Shown piece after piece: positions 33,154 to 42,186 of a stretch of DNA of 64,000 bases; position 1 is the stretch's first letter; every line of letters begins with the position of its first letter. The notes under the pieces were generated by a model that did no database searches, was not told where the DNA came from, and saw nothing but the letters and a program-made list of their open reading frames with translations. Origin of the DNA: Xanthomonas sacchari (GTDB lineage Bacteria; Pseudomonadota; Gammaproteobacteria; Xanthomonadales; Xanthomonadaceae); contig NZ_CP132343.1 in NCBI RefSeq assembly GCF_040529065.1, forward strand, positions 1,674,001-1,738,000, read 5' to 3'. The translations under genes were made by a program, and so were the position numbers.

Positions 33154-34719
33154 ATGAGCGAACAGGTTCAGCTCTACAACCAAGCCATCGCCGCGCTCAA
33201 CCGCAGCGACTGGCCACAGGCGCAGCGGATCGCGCAGCTGCTGCTGCAAGCCTTGCCGCAGCATCCGGGTGTGCATTTCGTCGCTGGCGTGGCGGCGCTG
33301 GAACTGCAGCAGATGCAGGTCGCGGCCATGCACCTGCACCAGGCCGCGACCCTCAATCCCGAACGCGCCGACTACGCGGCGCAACTGGCGCGGGTGCTGG
33401 CGATGGGTCGGTTCCTGCAGGATGCGCACCGTTTCGCCGATCATGCGATGGCGCTGCAGCCCACCGATGCGCACACCCTGGACACGCTGGGCGTGGTCTA
33501 CAGCCAGGTCAACGAACACGCTGCGTCGTTGCAGGCGTTCACGCGTGCGGTGCAGGCGGCGCCGCAGCAGGCCAGCTTCCGCTACAACCTGGGGACCTCG
33601 TTGCTGTTCTCCGGTCGGTTGCAGGAGGCCGAGGCCGAGTACCGCGCTTGCCTGGCGCTGGAGCCGCGCTACTGGAAGGTGTATCTGTCGCTGTCGCAAC
33701 TGCGCAAGTGGACGCCGGAAGAGAACAACCTGGCCCTGCTCGAGGCCGCGCTGGCGTCGGCCGGCGACGATCCCAATGCGGTGCTGTACCTGAACCTTGC
33801 GCTGGCCAAGGAGCACGAGGATCTGGGTGACTACCGCGCGGCCTTCCGTGGCTATGTGCAGGGCAAGTCGGTGCACAAGCGGGCGCGCGGCTACACCTCC
33901 GAGCGCGATGCGCGCCTGTTCGATGCGCTGGAGCGGAGCTTCCGCGCCGATGACGCACCCGTAACGGGCTTCGACAGCGAGGAGCCGATCTTCGTGATCG
34001 GCATGCCGCGCAGCGGCACCACCCTGGTGGACCGGATCCTGTCCAGCCATCCGCAGGTGCACTCGGCGGGCGAACTGCAGAACTTCTCGGTGGTGCTCAA
34101 GCGCCTGACCGGCACGCCGTCGCCGGAGATCCTCGACGTCGCCACACTGAGCCAGGTGCAGGGACTGGACTGGCGCGCGCTCGGCCGTGGCTATGTCGAA
34201 TCCACGCGCCCCGGCACCGCGCTGAAGCCACGCTTCGTGGACAAGCTGCCGCACAACTTCCTCTACGCCGGCCACATCGCGCGGGCCTTGCCGAAGGCGA
34301 AGATCGTGTGCCTGCGGCGCGATCCGATGGATACCTGCCTGAGCAACTTCCGCCAGCTGTTCGCGCTGTCCTCGCCGTACTACGACTATTCCTTCGACCT
34401 GATGGACGTCGGTCGCTACTTTCTGATGTTCGACCGGCTGATGGCGCACTGGAACGCGGTGCTGCCGCAGCGCATTCTGCAGGTCGACTACGAGGATCTG
34501 GTGACCGCACAGGAGCCGACCACGCGCCGCCTGCTGGAGTTCTGCGGCCTGCCGTGGGACGACGCCTGCCTGCATTTCGAGCAGAACCAGGCGCCGGTGG
34601 CCACCGCCAGCGTGGTGCAGGTGCGCACGTCGATGACGCGTTCCTACATGGGGCGCTGGCAGCGCTATGGCGAGGATCTGGACGAGTTGAAGGCGCTGTT
34701 GTCGGGGTTCTATCCGTAG
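33154..34719 (+). CDS. TPR-repeat sulfotransferase family protein
   Basis: 521 residues. The N-terminal half (about 1-260) is tetratricopeptide repeats. The C-terminal half is a Sulfotransfer_3-type domain, with the PAPS 5'-phosphosulfate loop IGMPRSGTTLVDRILSSHP (Ser287) and the 3'-phosphate region CLRRDPMDTCLSNFRQ. It has no signal peptide, so it acts in the cytosol. Proteins of this architecture are recurrent in Xanthomonadales and sphingomonads, often near TonB-dependent receptors, but their acceptor is not established. It sits between two receptors, divergent from the first and convergent with the second. The ATG at 33154 starts the first repeat. Confidence 0.85.
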   Translation: MSEQVQLYNQAIAALNRSDWPQAQRIAQLLLQALPQHPGVHFVAGVAALELQQMQVAAMHLHQAATLNPERADYAAQLARVLAMGRFLQDAHRFADHAMALQPTDAHTLDTLGVVYSQVNEHAASLQAFTRAVQAAPQQASFRYNLGTSLLFSGRLQEAEAEYRACLALEPRYWKVYLSLSQLRKWTPEENNLALLEAALASAGDDPNAVLYLNLALAKEHEDLGDYRAAFRGYVQGKSVHKRARGYTSERDARLFDALERSFRADDAPVTGFDSEEPIFVIGMPRSGTTLVDRILSSHPQVHSAGELQNFSVVLKRLTGTPSPEILDVATLSQVQGLDWRALGRGYVESTRPGTALKPRFVDKLPHNFLYAGHIARALPKAKIVCLRRDPMDTCLSNFRQLFALSSPYYDYSFDLMDVGRYFLMFDRLMAHWNAVLPQRILQVDYEDLVTAQEPTTRRLLEFCGLPWDDACLHFEQNQAPVATASVVQVRTSMTRSYMGRWQRYGEDLDELKALLSGFYP

Positions 34720-34981
34720 CGTCGCGGCGGCCCGGCGTGCGGTTGCTCGCCACTGTCCTGGACGCGCATCGCGATGCCTGCGCGTGGCTTGTCGCGCACC
34801 GGTGCTGACGCAAGCATGGGGCGCGTGATTCGTTCGTCACGCATGCGGTTGGATGAGCGAGGCCGCGTCCAATCCATGGCGCCGACGCGCCGGAGTGATG
34901 CCGCGGCGTGACGATCGCGGCGATCGCGCTGCCTGCCGGCTGCGGCATGCGAGGGAAGGGCCGCCGTTCCACGATCGTGCA

Positions 34982-35010
34982 TAAAAAAACCCACCCTTGC
35001 GGGTGGGTTC
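34982..35010 (-). terminator. Rho-independent terminator of receptor 2 gene
   Basis: Stem AACCCACCC/GGGTGGGTT with a short loop, followed on the minus strand by seven T. It ends about 20 bp from the receptor 2 stop. The remainder of the 311-bp gap to the sulfotransferase gene shows nothing recognisable. Confidence 0.9.
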
Positions 35011-35031
35011 TTTCATTGCATGCGCGCGTTC

Positions 35032-37854
35032 TTACTTGCCGAACGAGTAACGCATTTCCAGGTAGTACGCACGGCCGTACACATCGAAGTTGTATTCGTT
35101 GTACGCCCACTGCGCGCTGCCCGGGTAGGACGCGTCGAACGGCGGCATCTTGTTGAACACGTTGGTCACCATCAGCGACAGCTCCATGCCCTCGAACGCC
35201 TTGTAGGTCACGCTGGCGTTGTGGGTGATGTGCGACGGCAGCTTGCCGGCGCGCGGAGCCGCATAACCATCGGCGCTGATCGTGGCGGCGTAGTTCGGGG
35301 TCTTGTCGAACCAGCTCGCGTACCAGGTGGTCGAGAACTTGCCGATGTCCCAGGTCAGCGACGCGTCGGCCTTGCGCTTCGGGTCGGTGCTCCAGTACGG
35401 ATCGTTCAGCAGGTCGACCGGCGTGTCGCCCGCGTAGCGCACGTACTTGTGGCGCAGGTTCTCGCTGTAGCTGGCGATGGTGCTCAGGTCGCCCCAGCGG
35501 CCGAAGTCGTAGCCATAGCGGAACGAGGCGGTGACCGATTCCAGCTTCTGGTTGGAGACGTTGACCTTCGGCGTGTAGATGTTGGTGATCTGGCCGGCCG
35601 CATTGCGGGTGACCTGGGCGAACGTGGCCTGGCACAGCGCCGAGTTGGCATCGTCGATGCCGGCGCGGCAGCGGTAGTCCTGCAGGCTCAGAGCATTGGC
35701 GCTCTGCTGGGTGACCTCATCGCTGATGTCCCAGTTGAGGTAGTCGACGGTCAGCGCCATGCGGTCCACCGGCGACCACACGAAGCCCGCGCTCCACACG
35801 TCGGCGTTGATCGGCTTCAGGTCCAGGCTACCGGACTGCGCGCCACGGAACTGGCGGTTGGAGTACGCGGCCGGGCAGTTGTCGGTGTTGCCCGGCAGAT
35901 AGCCGCGACGCGCGCACTGGTAGTAGTCGATGACGCTGCTGTAGTAGCCGCTCTGGCCCTGGTACAGGTCGGAGAGGGTCGGTGCGCGGAACGCGGTGCC
36001 GTACTTGCCGCGCAGCAGCAGGGTCTCGAACGGACGGTACTCCAGCGAGATGCTGTAGGTCGGCTTGTCGATGGTGCGGCCGCTGGCCTTGAACGCATCG
36101 TAACGACCGGCCAGGGTGATGGTCAGCGGGTCGAACACCGGCATGCGCAGTTCCGAGGTCAGCGCGTAGCGGTCGCGCTGGCCGCCGCCGGCCACCGAGG
36201 TCAGGCCCCAGACTTCGCCGTTGAGGATCGCCGGGTCCGGATCGTAGTCCCACTTCTGCTTGCCGTATTCGCCGACCACGGCCAGCCCCGCGTCGCCGCC
36301 GGGCAGGCTGAACAGCTTGCCGTTGGTGGCCTGCACGCGAATCATGCCGTCGGAGGTCTTGCTCTTGTTGGTGGCATGGCCGGTGAAGCTGGCAAACTCC
36401 GCCTGGGTGATCGGCGAGTAGAACGCGGCGTAGTTCGGCGCATACACCGGATAGGTGTCGTACAGCGGATCCAGGCCGAGCTGCGGGCCCAGCACCTTAT
36501 TGATGAAGAACTGGTCCACTGCGTTCTTGTAGCGGACGAAGCTGCGCTCCTGCAGCTTGTACTGGGTGTAGGTGACGCCGGCATCGTAGTCCCAGCTCGA
36601 CTGGCCGAGCTGGCCCTGGGCGCCGAAGGTCACACGCACCGAGTCGCTCTTGTCGCGGCTCATCGTGTCCTTGATGCCGTTGATGCCCATTTCTTCCGGC
36701 GCGAACGAGCGCTGCAGGTTCAGCAGGTCGCCCACGTTCGGATCGTAGTAGTAGCCGAAGTCGGCGCTGGTGCCCCACCACAGGTAGTTGGAACCGGAGT
36801 GGTACTTGACCTCGTCGTGGCTGTAGAGCACGTCGCCGTACAGTTGCACGTTGTCGTTGAGGTCGTGGGTGGCGTGCACGTAGGCCTGCAGCGACTTGTT
36901 GCCGCTGTCCAGGGTGCGGTAGCCCGGGGTGTACTTGGAGCCGCAGTAGTAGGTGTCGCCGAAGCCCGGGCGCTGCTGCTTGGCGATGGTGCCGCCGAAC
37001 AGGCCGGACAGGTTGTTGCAGTTGTTCGGATCCAGGAACTTGTAGCTGGTGAACGGGCTGTATACCAGGAAGTCGCGGCTCGGCAGCTGGGCGGTGTAGC
37101 CCTGCGTGTTGAACTGCTTGGTCAGGTCGCGCTGGTAGCCCCAGATCGGATCCTTCTCTTCGTACTGCAGGCCGCCCAGCACGCTGGTGCGGCCGTCGGC
37201 CGAGGTCCAGCCGTCGGCGAAGGTGGCGCGGAAGTTGCTGCCGCCGCCCTCGGAGTAGCCGCCGCCGCGGATGCTGAACACCGCGCCGTCCATCTTCTTC
37301 TTGAGGATGACGTTGATCACGCCGGCGATCGCGTCGGAGCCGTACAGCGACGACTGGCCGCCCGGCAGGATTTCGATGCGGTCGACCAGGTCGATCGGAA
37401 TGCCGCTGATGTTGTTGAAGGTGTCGCTGCCGTTGTACAGCGCCGGATAGTTCGACATCGGGCGGCCGTCGATCAGGTACTTCACGTAGCCCGGCGGCAG
37501 GCCGAACAGGCTCACCGTCTTCGCGCCCTGGGTGAAGGTGCCCGAGGTCTGCCCGCCCTGCACGCCGCCGGTGGCGAACGAACTCTTCTGCAGCACGTCG
37601 GCAACGGTGCTGAAGCCGCGCGCCTTGATCTCTTCGGCATTGATCGTGGTGACCGGCGTGGCGGTCTCGATCTCGGTCTGCGGAATCAGCGAGCCGGTGA
37701 CGGTGATCTTTTCCAGATCCGTCGCCTTGTCGGTCTTGCCATCGGTCGAGGCGTCCTGCGCAAAGGCGGCGAACGCGGCCGGGACAAGCATGGCGGAGGC
37801 CAGTGCGGCACTCAGGTGGCTGTGCTTGAAACTACGAGTATGACGAGCAGTCAT
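35032..37854 (-). CDS. TonB-dependent outer-membrane receptor 2
   Basis: This 940-residue protein has a signal peptide (AMLVPAAFAAFAQ) and a TonB-box/plug start DLEKITVTGSLIPQTEIE. The plug motif SSLYGSDAIAGVINVILKK follows, then a beta-barrel ending YYLEMRYSFGK with a near-terminal aromatic. It is clearly paralogous to receptor 1 (shared TVTGS, VVDRIEIL-like and GYQRDL segments). It probably imports a different large ligand. The ATG at 37854 starts the signal peptide. It has its own terminator and an upstream gap of 702 bp with apbC. Confidence 0.92.
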   Translation of the reverse strand: MTARHTRSFKHSHLSAALASAMLVPAAFAAFAQDASTDGKTDKATDLEKITVTGSLIPQTEIETATPVTTINAEEIKARGFSTVADVLQKSSFATGGVQGGQTSGTFTQGAKTVSLFGLPPGYVKYLIDGRPMSNYPALYNGSDTFNNISGIPIDLVDRIEILPGGQSSLYGSDAIAGVINVILKKKMDGAVFSIRGGGYSEGGGSNFRATFADGWTSADGRTSVLGGLQYEEKDPIWGYQRDLTKQFNTQGYTAQLPSRDFLVYSPFTSYKFLDPNNCNNLSGLFGGTIAKQQRPGFGDTYYCGSKYTPGYRTLDSGNKSLQAYVHATHDLNDNVQLYGDVLYSHDEVKYHSGSNYLWWGTSADFGYYYDPNVGDLLNLQRSFAPEEMGINGIKDTMSRDKSDSVRVTFGAQGQLGQSSWDYDAGVTYTQYKLQERSFVRYKNAVDQFFINKVLGPQLGLDPLYDTYPVYAPNYAAFYSPITQAEFASFTGHATNKSKTSDGMIRVQATNGKLFSLPGGDAGLAVVGEYGKQKWDYDPDPAILNGEVWGLTSVAGGGQRDRYALTSELRMPVFDPLTITLAGRYDAFKASGRTIDKPTYSISLEYRPFETLLLRGKYGTAFRAPTLSDLYQGQSGYYSSVIDYYQCARRGYLPGNTDNCPAAYSNRQFRGAQSGSLDLKPINADVWSAGFVWSPVDRMALTVDYLNWDISDEVTQQSANALSLQDYRCRAGIDDANSALCQATFAQVTRNAAGQITNIYTPKVNVSNQKLESVTASFRYGYDFGRWGDLSTIASYSENLRHKYVRYAGDTPVDLLNDPYWSTDPKRKADASLTWDIGKFSTTWYASWFDKTPNYAATISADGYAAPRAGKLPSHITHNASVTYKAFEGMELSLMVTNVFNKMPPFDASYPGSAQWAYNEYNFDVYGRAYYLEMRYSFGK

Positions 37855-37985
37855 CTTTCTCTATCCCCGAAAATCAATCGATAAGGCGAGGGGCCTCGTG
37901 CCGCGACATGTGCCTTGAAAGTGGGATCGCATCCTGCGACCAACCCAAACGTAACACGGACTTAACACCGTTTGTACATGGGTGT

Positions 37986-38013
37986 CACTTTTTTCGTCTA
38001 CAGGCGAAAAGTG
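37986..38013. promoter_or_regulatory. Inverted repeat in receptor 2/apbC gap
   Basis: CACTTTTTTCG and CGAAAAGTG form an imperfect dyad around TCTACAGG, about 130 bp upstream of receptor 2. A GTCTAC...GTAGAC pair (37997-38002 and 38063-38068) nests around it. It may be an operator or RNA structure. The remaining 37855-38556 sequence has no convincing gene. Confidence 0.35.
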
Positions 38014-38556
38014 CCGCGATCAGGCGGGAAATGTCGGCGAACGCCGGCCCCTGGCACCTGCGTAGACAAATTTCGCGCTGCTATGCACCATTGCGGGGCG
38101 TTTGCTGTGCAGGTTGCTGAACGTTGGCGCCTCGGAGCCGGTCGGGCCCCGGAAGGCCCGTGCCGACTGGAGAGTGTCGGCATCGTCGCCAGGGAGGCGA
38201 TGCCGCTGATGCACCATTTCGGTGAGCGCGATTCGCCATCGTGGGGCGTGGGATGGGCGCGCCGGGGGCGCCGGCATCGTGCGCGACGATCCTGTGCCTG
38301 TGCGGGCCGGTGTCCGTGGCGAGCATGGTCAGGGGCGAAAAAGTCCGGTGGCCGCCGGTGCCGGGCGTCATTTGCGCAAGATCGGCCGGCGCACGCGCCG
38401 GCGGCGGCGCGGGACCGTGTGGCGAGGCACTTGTATAGTCATGTCTGTGCGGCCCGCGCCGCTGCCGCTGCCAGCGGCATTCCTGCCGCGGTCCATGTTC
38501 CTTTCTGTCCTGCGCATGCCCGTGTGCGCTGCCGACGCTTCCTGTTGAGTTTCCCG

Positions 38557-39408
38557 ATGACCGAACGCCCGCGTCTCCCCGCCCACGCCGTCCAGCCCAA
38601 GCTCGCCCCGCATCCGCGCATCCGCAACGTCATCGCCGTCGGCTCCGGCAAGGGCGGGGTGGGCAAGTCCACCACCGCCGTGAACCTGGCCCTGGCCCTG
38701 CAGCGCCAGGGCGCGCGCGTGGGCGTGCTGGATGCCGACGTCTACGGCCCCAGCGTGCCGGCCATGCTCGGCCTGAGCGGGCGCCCGGACAGTCCGGACG
38801 ACAAGAGCATCGAGCCGATGCGCGCCTTCGGCATCGAGGCGATGTCGATCGGGCTGCTGGTGGACCAGGACACGCCGATGATCTGGCGTGGTCCGATGGC
38901 GACCTCGGCGCTGACCCAACTGTTCGCCGATACCCTGTGGGACGACCTGGACTACCTGCTGATCGACCTGCCGCCCGGCACCGGCGACATCCAGCTGACC
39001 CTGGCACAGAAGATCCCGGTGGCCGGTGCGGTGATCGTCACCACCCCGCAGGACATCGCCACGCTGGATGCGAAGAAGGCGCTGAAGATGTTCGAGAAGG
39101 TCGAGGTGCCGGTGCTGGGCATCGTCGAGAACATGGCGGTGCACACCTGCAGCCAGTGCGGCCATGTCGAGCACCTGTTCGGCGAGGGCGGCGGCCAGCG
39201 CATGGCGCAGCAGTACGGTGTGCCGCTGCTGGGGTCGCTGCCGCTGGCGATCGCAATCCGCGAGCAGGGCGACGCCGGCACCCCGGTGGTGGCGGCGGCG
39301 CCCGAGTCGGCCGCGGCGCAGGCCTACCTGGCCACCGCGCAGCGCCTGACCGAGGAACTGCGCAAGCGCCCGCGCGCCGCCATCCCGATCTCCGCGGCCT
39401 TGCGCTGA
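38557..39408 (+). CDS. apbC: Iron-sulfur cluster carrier protein, ApbC/Mrp family
   Basis: This 283-residue P-loop NTPase shuttles Fe-S clusters to apoproteins. The deviant Walker A GKGGVGKST begins at residue 31. The IDLPPGTGD Walker B region and the cluster-binding CSQCGH (CxxC) follow, all as in Mrp/ApbC. The N-terminal MIP18-like domain of the longer E. coli form is absent; the short form is common. The ATG at 38557 is used, and the frame is open far upstream without meaningful homology. A TATAGT hexamer at 38434 could be a -10 element. dcd follows 128 bp downstream. Confidence 0.93.
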   Translation: MTERPRLPAHAVQPKLAPHPRIRNVIAVGSGKGGVGKSTTAVNLALALQRQGARVGVLDADVYGPSVPAMLGLSGRPDSPDDKSIEPMRAFGIEAMSIGLLVDQDTPMIWRGPMATSALTQLFADTLWDDLDYLLIDLPPGTGDIQLTLAQKIPVAGAVIVTTPQDIATLDAKKALKMFEKVEVPVLGIVENMAVHTCSQCGHVEHLFGEGGGQRMAQQYGVPLLGSLPLAIAIREQGDAGTPVVAAAPESAAAQAYLATAQRLTEELRKRPRAAIPISAALR

Positions 39409-39446
39409 GCGGCGCGCGGCGCCTGCCGCGAACGCCCCGCGACCGG

Positions 39447-39452
39447 TAGAAT
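39447..39452 (+). promoter_or_regulatory. Candidate -10 element for dcd
   Basis: TAGAAT, 85 bp before the dcd ATG, resembles a sigma-70 -10 box. No good -35 hexamer was seen at 16-18 bp. Confidence 0.3.
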
Positions 39453-39536
39453 CGCCGGTCATTGCGGCCGGCCCCATCGGTCGGCCGCGCTCCCGGCGCG
39501 CAGGCTGCGGCCGCCGCCACCGCATCAGGAACCCCC

Positions 39537-40109
<573 letters not shown>

Positions 40110-40149
40110 CCGCCCGACCCGATCTTTCCCACAGCACAAGGAGCGCGCA

Positions 40150-40677
40150 ATGAACGACCCCAATCCCTACCAGGCCCCCGACGCGGCATTGCCGCCCGCG
40201 CTGCCGGGCACCGCCGGCGGCGAGGTCCTCGCCGGCCGTGGCGAGCGCCTCGGTGCGGCGCTGATCGACGGCGTGATCTCGCTGGCGACGTTTCTGCCGG
40301 TGGCGGCGCTGACCGGCTACTTCGGCAAGATCATGGAGGCCGCGCGCAGCGGCGTGCAGCTGCCGTTCCTGACCACGTTCGGCTACGGCGTGCTGGGCAT
40401 GGTGATCTTCCTGCTGGTGCAGGGCTACCCGTTGGCCAAGAGCGGCCAGACCTGGGGCAAGAAGCTGCTGTGGATCCGCATCGCCGACCTGGACGGCGGG
40501 CAGCCGCTGTTCTGGCGTCTGATCGCGTTGCGTTACCTGCCGACCCAGGCGATCTCGCTGGTGCCGATCGTGGGCAGCATCTATGTGCTGGTGGACACGC
40601 TGTTCATCTTCCGCCAGGACAAACGCTGCCTGCACGACCTGATTGCCGGCACCCGCGTGGTCAACGTCCGCCGCTGA
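40150..40677 (+). CDS. RDD family membrane protein
   Basis: 175 residues. A short Pro-rich cytosolic head is followed by the RDD domain: RGERLGAALIDGVISL near residue 35, and a second conserved region KSGQTWGKKLLWIRIADLDG, with three to four hydrophobic segments. A good AAGGAGCG ribosome-binding site lies 9 bp before the ATG. The role of the family is poorly known; transport or ion homeostasis has been proposed. Confidence 0.87.
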   Translation: MNDPNPYQAPDAALPPALPGTAGGEVLAGRGERLGAALIDGVISLATFLPVAALTGYFGKIMEAARSGVQLPFLTTFGYGVLGMVIFLLVQGYPLAKSGQTWGKKLLWIRIADLDGGQPLFWRLIALRYLPTQAISLVPIVGSIYVLVDTLFIFRQDKRCLHDLIAGTRVVNVRR

Positions 40678-40723
40678 GCGGGCGATCGCGATGCAATAGC
40701 GGGGTGGGGATCGCCCAGGCGAA

Positions 40724-40748
40724 TCCCCACTCCCAAATCCCCAATCCC
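40724..40748 (-). other. G-quadruplex-type motif
   Basis: The minus strand reads four G-tracts (GGG, GGGG, GGG, GGGG) separated by 3-4 base ATT/ATTT/AGT loops, between the convergent RDD and small membrane protein genes. It matches the canonical G3+N1-7 pattern. A near-identical motif lies at 58480-58504. Confidence 0.6.
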
Positions 40749-40756
40749 GGCTCCAC

Positions 40757-40924
40757 CTACTTGCCGCGGCCGAACAGCATGCCGACGCCGACCGCGACCA
40801 GGATCGCCGGCCACCAGGTGGCGATCAGCCGGCCCAGGCTCAGGTTGGTCCAGCCCAGGTTGTTGGCCAGGAACACCAGGCCGATCACGATCAGCACGAT
40901 GGCGGCGATCACATTGGATTTCAT
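40757..40924 (-). CDS. Small membrane protein, LiaI/DUF5668-like
   Basis: This 55-residue protein has two hydrophobic helices: NVIAAIVLIVIGLVFLANN, then LIATWWPAILVAVGVGMLFG ending in GRGK. This two-helix arrangement resembles the LiaI-LiaF-like transmembrane region. No partner signalling genes lie nearby. It is the last gene of the dienelactone hydrolase-HIT-membrane protein run, about 28 bp downstream of HIT, so it is probably co-transcribed. Confidence 0.7.
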   Translation of the reverse strand: MKSNVIAAIVLIVIGLVFLANNLGWTNLSLGRLIATWWPAILVAVGVGMLFGRGK

Positions 40925-40952
40925 GGAGGCGCGGCTTCCGTAAAAAGGGCGC

Positions 40953-41360
40953 CTATCGTAGCCGCTGGCGCCACGCCGCAACACGCGCCTGCAGTTCTTC
41001 GGCAGGCAGCCGCTGTGCGGTGCCGTTGCCCCACACCGGGCCGGGCCAGGCGGCATCGCCCGGATGCCGCCCCAGTACGTGCACGTGCAGTTGCCGCACC
41101 ACGTTGCCGAGTGCGCCGATGTTGAGCTTGTGCACGCCCGGCTCCTGCCGCAGCAACTGCGAGAGCTGGTTGATCTCGGCCAGCAGCAGGCGCTGCTGGC
41201 CGCCGTCCAGGTCGATCCACTCGCTGGCCTCGGCCACCCGCGGCACCAGCAGCAGCCACGGGAAGCGGGCGTCGTCCATCAGCCGCACCTGCGACAGCGG
41301 CCCGTCGGCGACGAACGCGCTGTCGGCCTGCAGCCGCGGGTCGAGGACGAAGTCGGTCAT
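40953..41360 (-). CDS. HIT domain protein
   Basis: 135 residues with the histidine-triad signature QLHVHVLGRHPGD in the C-terminal half and the upstream LNIGALGNVV strand. HIT proteins are nucleotide hydrolases or transferases, and the substrate here is open. The first position of the His triad is Gln-Leu-His-Val-His, as in many proteobacterial members. It starts 8 bp after the dienelactone hydrolase stop, so the two genes are co-transcribed. Confidence 0.88.
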   Translation of the reverse strand: MTDFVLDPRLQADSAFVADGPLSQVRLMDDARFPWLLLVPRVAEASEWIDLDGGQQRLLLAEINQLSQLLRQEPGVHKLNIGALGNVVRQLHVHVLGRHPGDAAWPGPVWGNGTAQRLPAEELQARVAAWRQRLR

Positions 41361-41368
41361 GCCGCGGC

Positions 41369-42031
41369 TCAGCCCACGTGCTCGGCGAGGAACGCCAGGC
41401 TGCGTTCGCGGGCGAGTTCGGCGCTGTCGGCGTCGTAGTGGTTCGGATCCACATGGCGGTCGAAGCCGTGCCCGGCCGGGTAGACGAAGGTCTGCATCTG
41501 CGGCAGCTTCTCGCGGTGCTGCTGGATCGACTCGGCCGGGATGCTGCCGTCCTGCGCGCCGAAGTGGAACAGCACCGGCGCCTTCGGCGTCTCGTCCAGG
41601 AACTGGGTGTTGCGGCCGCCGTAGTAGCTCACCGACGGCAGGCCCAGGCGCAGCGCCGACAGCAGCGCGACGCTGCCGCCCCAGCAGTAGCCCAGGGTGC
41701 CGACCTTGCCGGCCGGGGCCAGCGCCTGCGCGGCCGCCTGCACGATGTCCAGGGCGCGATCGAAGCCCAGCGCACCGACCAGCTCCAGGCCCTTGCGCAC
41801 GCCGTCCTGGTCGTAGGCCAGCTGCGCGTCCTTCTCGACCGGATCGAACAGTGCCGGCGCCAGCACCTCGTAGCCGTGGGCGGCGTAGCGGTCGGCGACC
41901 TCGCGGATGTAGTCGGTCACCCCGAAGATTTCCTGGATGACGACCAGGCCGCCGCGCGGCGTGCCCTCGGGCAGGGCGTGCCAGGCGGAAACCTGGCCGT
42001 GAGCGGTATCGAGCGTGGTCCAGTGGCCCAT
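41369..42031 (-). CDS. Dienelactone hydrolase family protein
   Basis: 220 residues with an alpha/beta-hydrolase fold of the DLH family. Glu34 lies in VVIQEIFGV, the nucleophile Cys116 in GYCWGG, and the family Asp and His in FGAQDGSIP and AGHGFDR. It probably hydrolyses a cyclic ester or lactone; the true substrate is unknown and no chlorocatechol genes are present. The ATG at 42031 removes a long upstream open extension that lacks family similarity. First gene of a three-gene run. Confidence 0.9.
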   Translation of the reverse strand: MGHWTTLDTAHGQVSAWHALPEGTPRGGLVVIQEIFGVTDYIREVADRYAAHGYEVLAPALFDPVEKDAQLAYDQDGVRKGLELVGALGFDRALDIVQAAAQALAPAGKVGTLGYCWGGSVALLSALRLGLPSVSYYGGRNTQFLDETPKAPVLFHFGAQDGSIPAESIQQHREKLPQMQTFVYPAGHGFDRHVDPNHYDADSAELARERSLAFLAEHVG

Positions 42032-42138
42032 AGCGGCGTTCCTGTGGCGTGGGGGAAGCGGCGGATTATCCATGGCCCAGGCTAAGCCGGGGTGAGCGGG
42101 CGCACACCGGCCGGGCCGCGTCGGCGGCCCCGGCCCGG

Positions 42139-42144
42139 TATACT
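42139..42144 (+). promoter_or_regulatory. Candidate -10 element for rimO
   Basis: TATACT 42 bp upstream of the rimO ATG is close to the sigma-70 consensus. No convincing -35 box. Confidence 0.4.
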
Positions 42145-42186
42145 TCGCGCGCTGTTTTTCTCCCAGGCCCCCGGACCCCGGCCCCA

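Noticed and set aside
27811-37854. Lasso-peptide biosynthetic cluster
   Set aside because: No precursor peptide, B1/B2 protease or asparagine-synthetase-like cyclase found near the S9 peptidase and receptors.
35020-37884. 954-codon plus-strand frame antisense to receptor 2
   Set aside because: Antisense shadow of the receptor; composition biased to Val/Ala/Gly and no recognisable motif.
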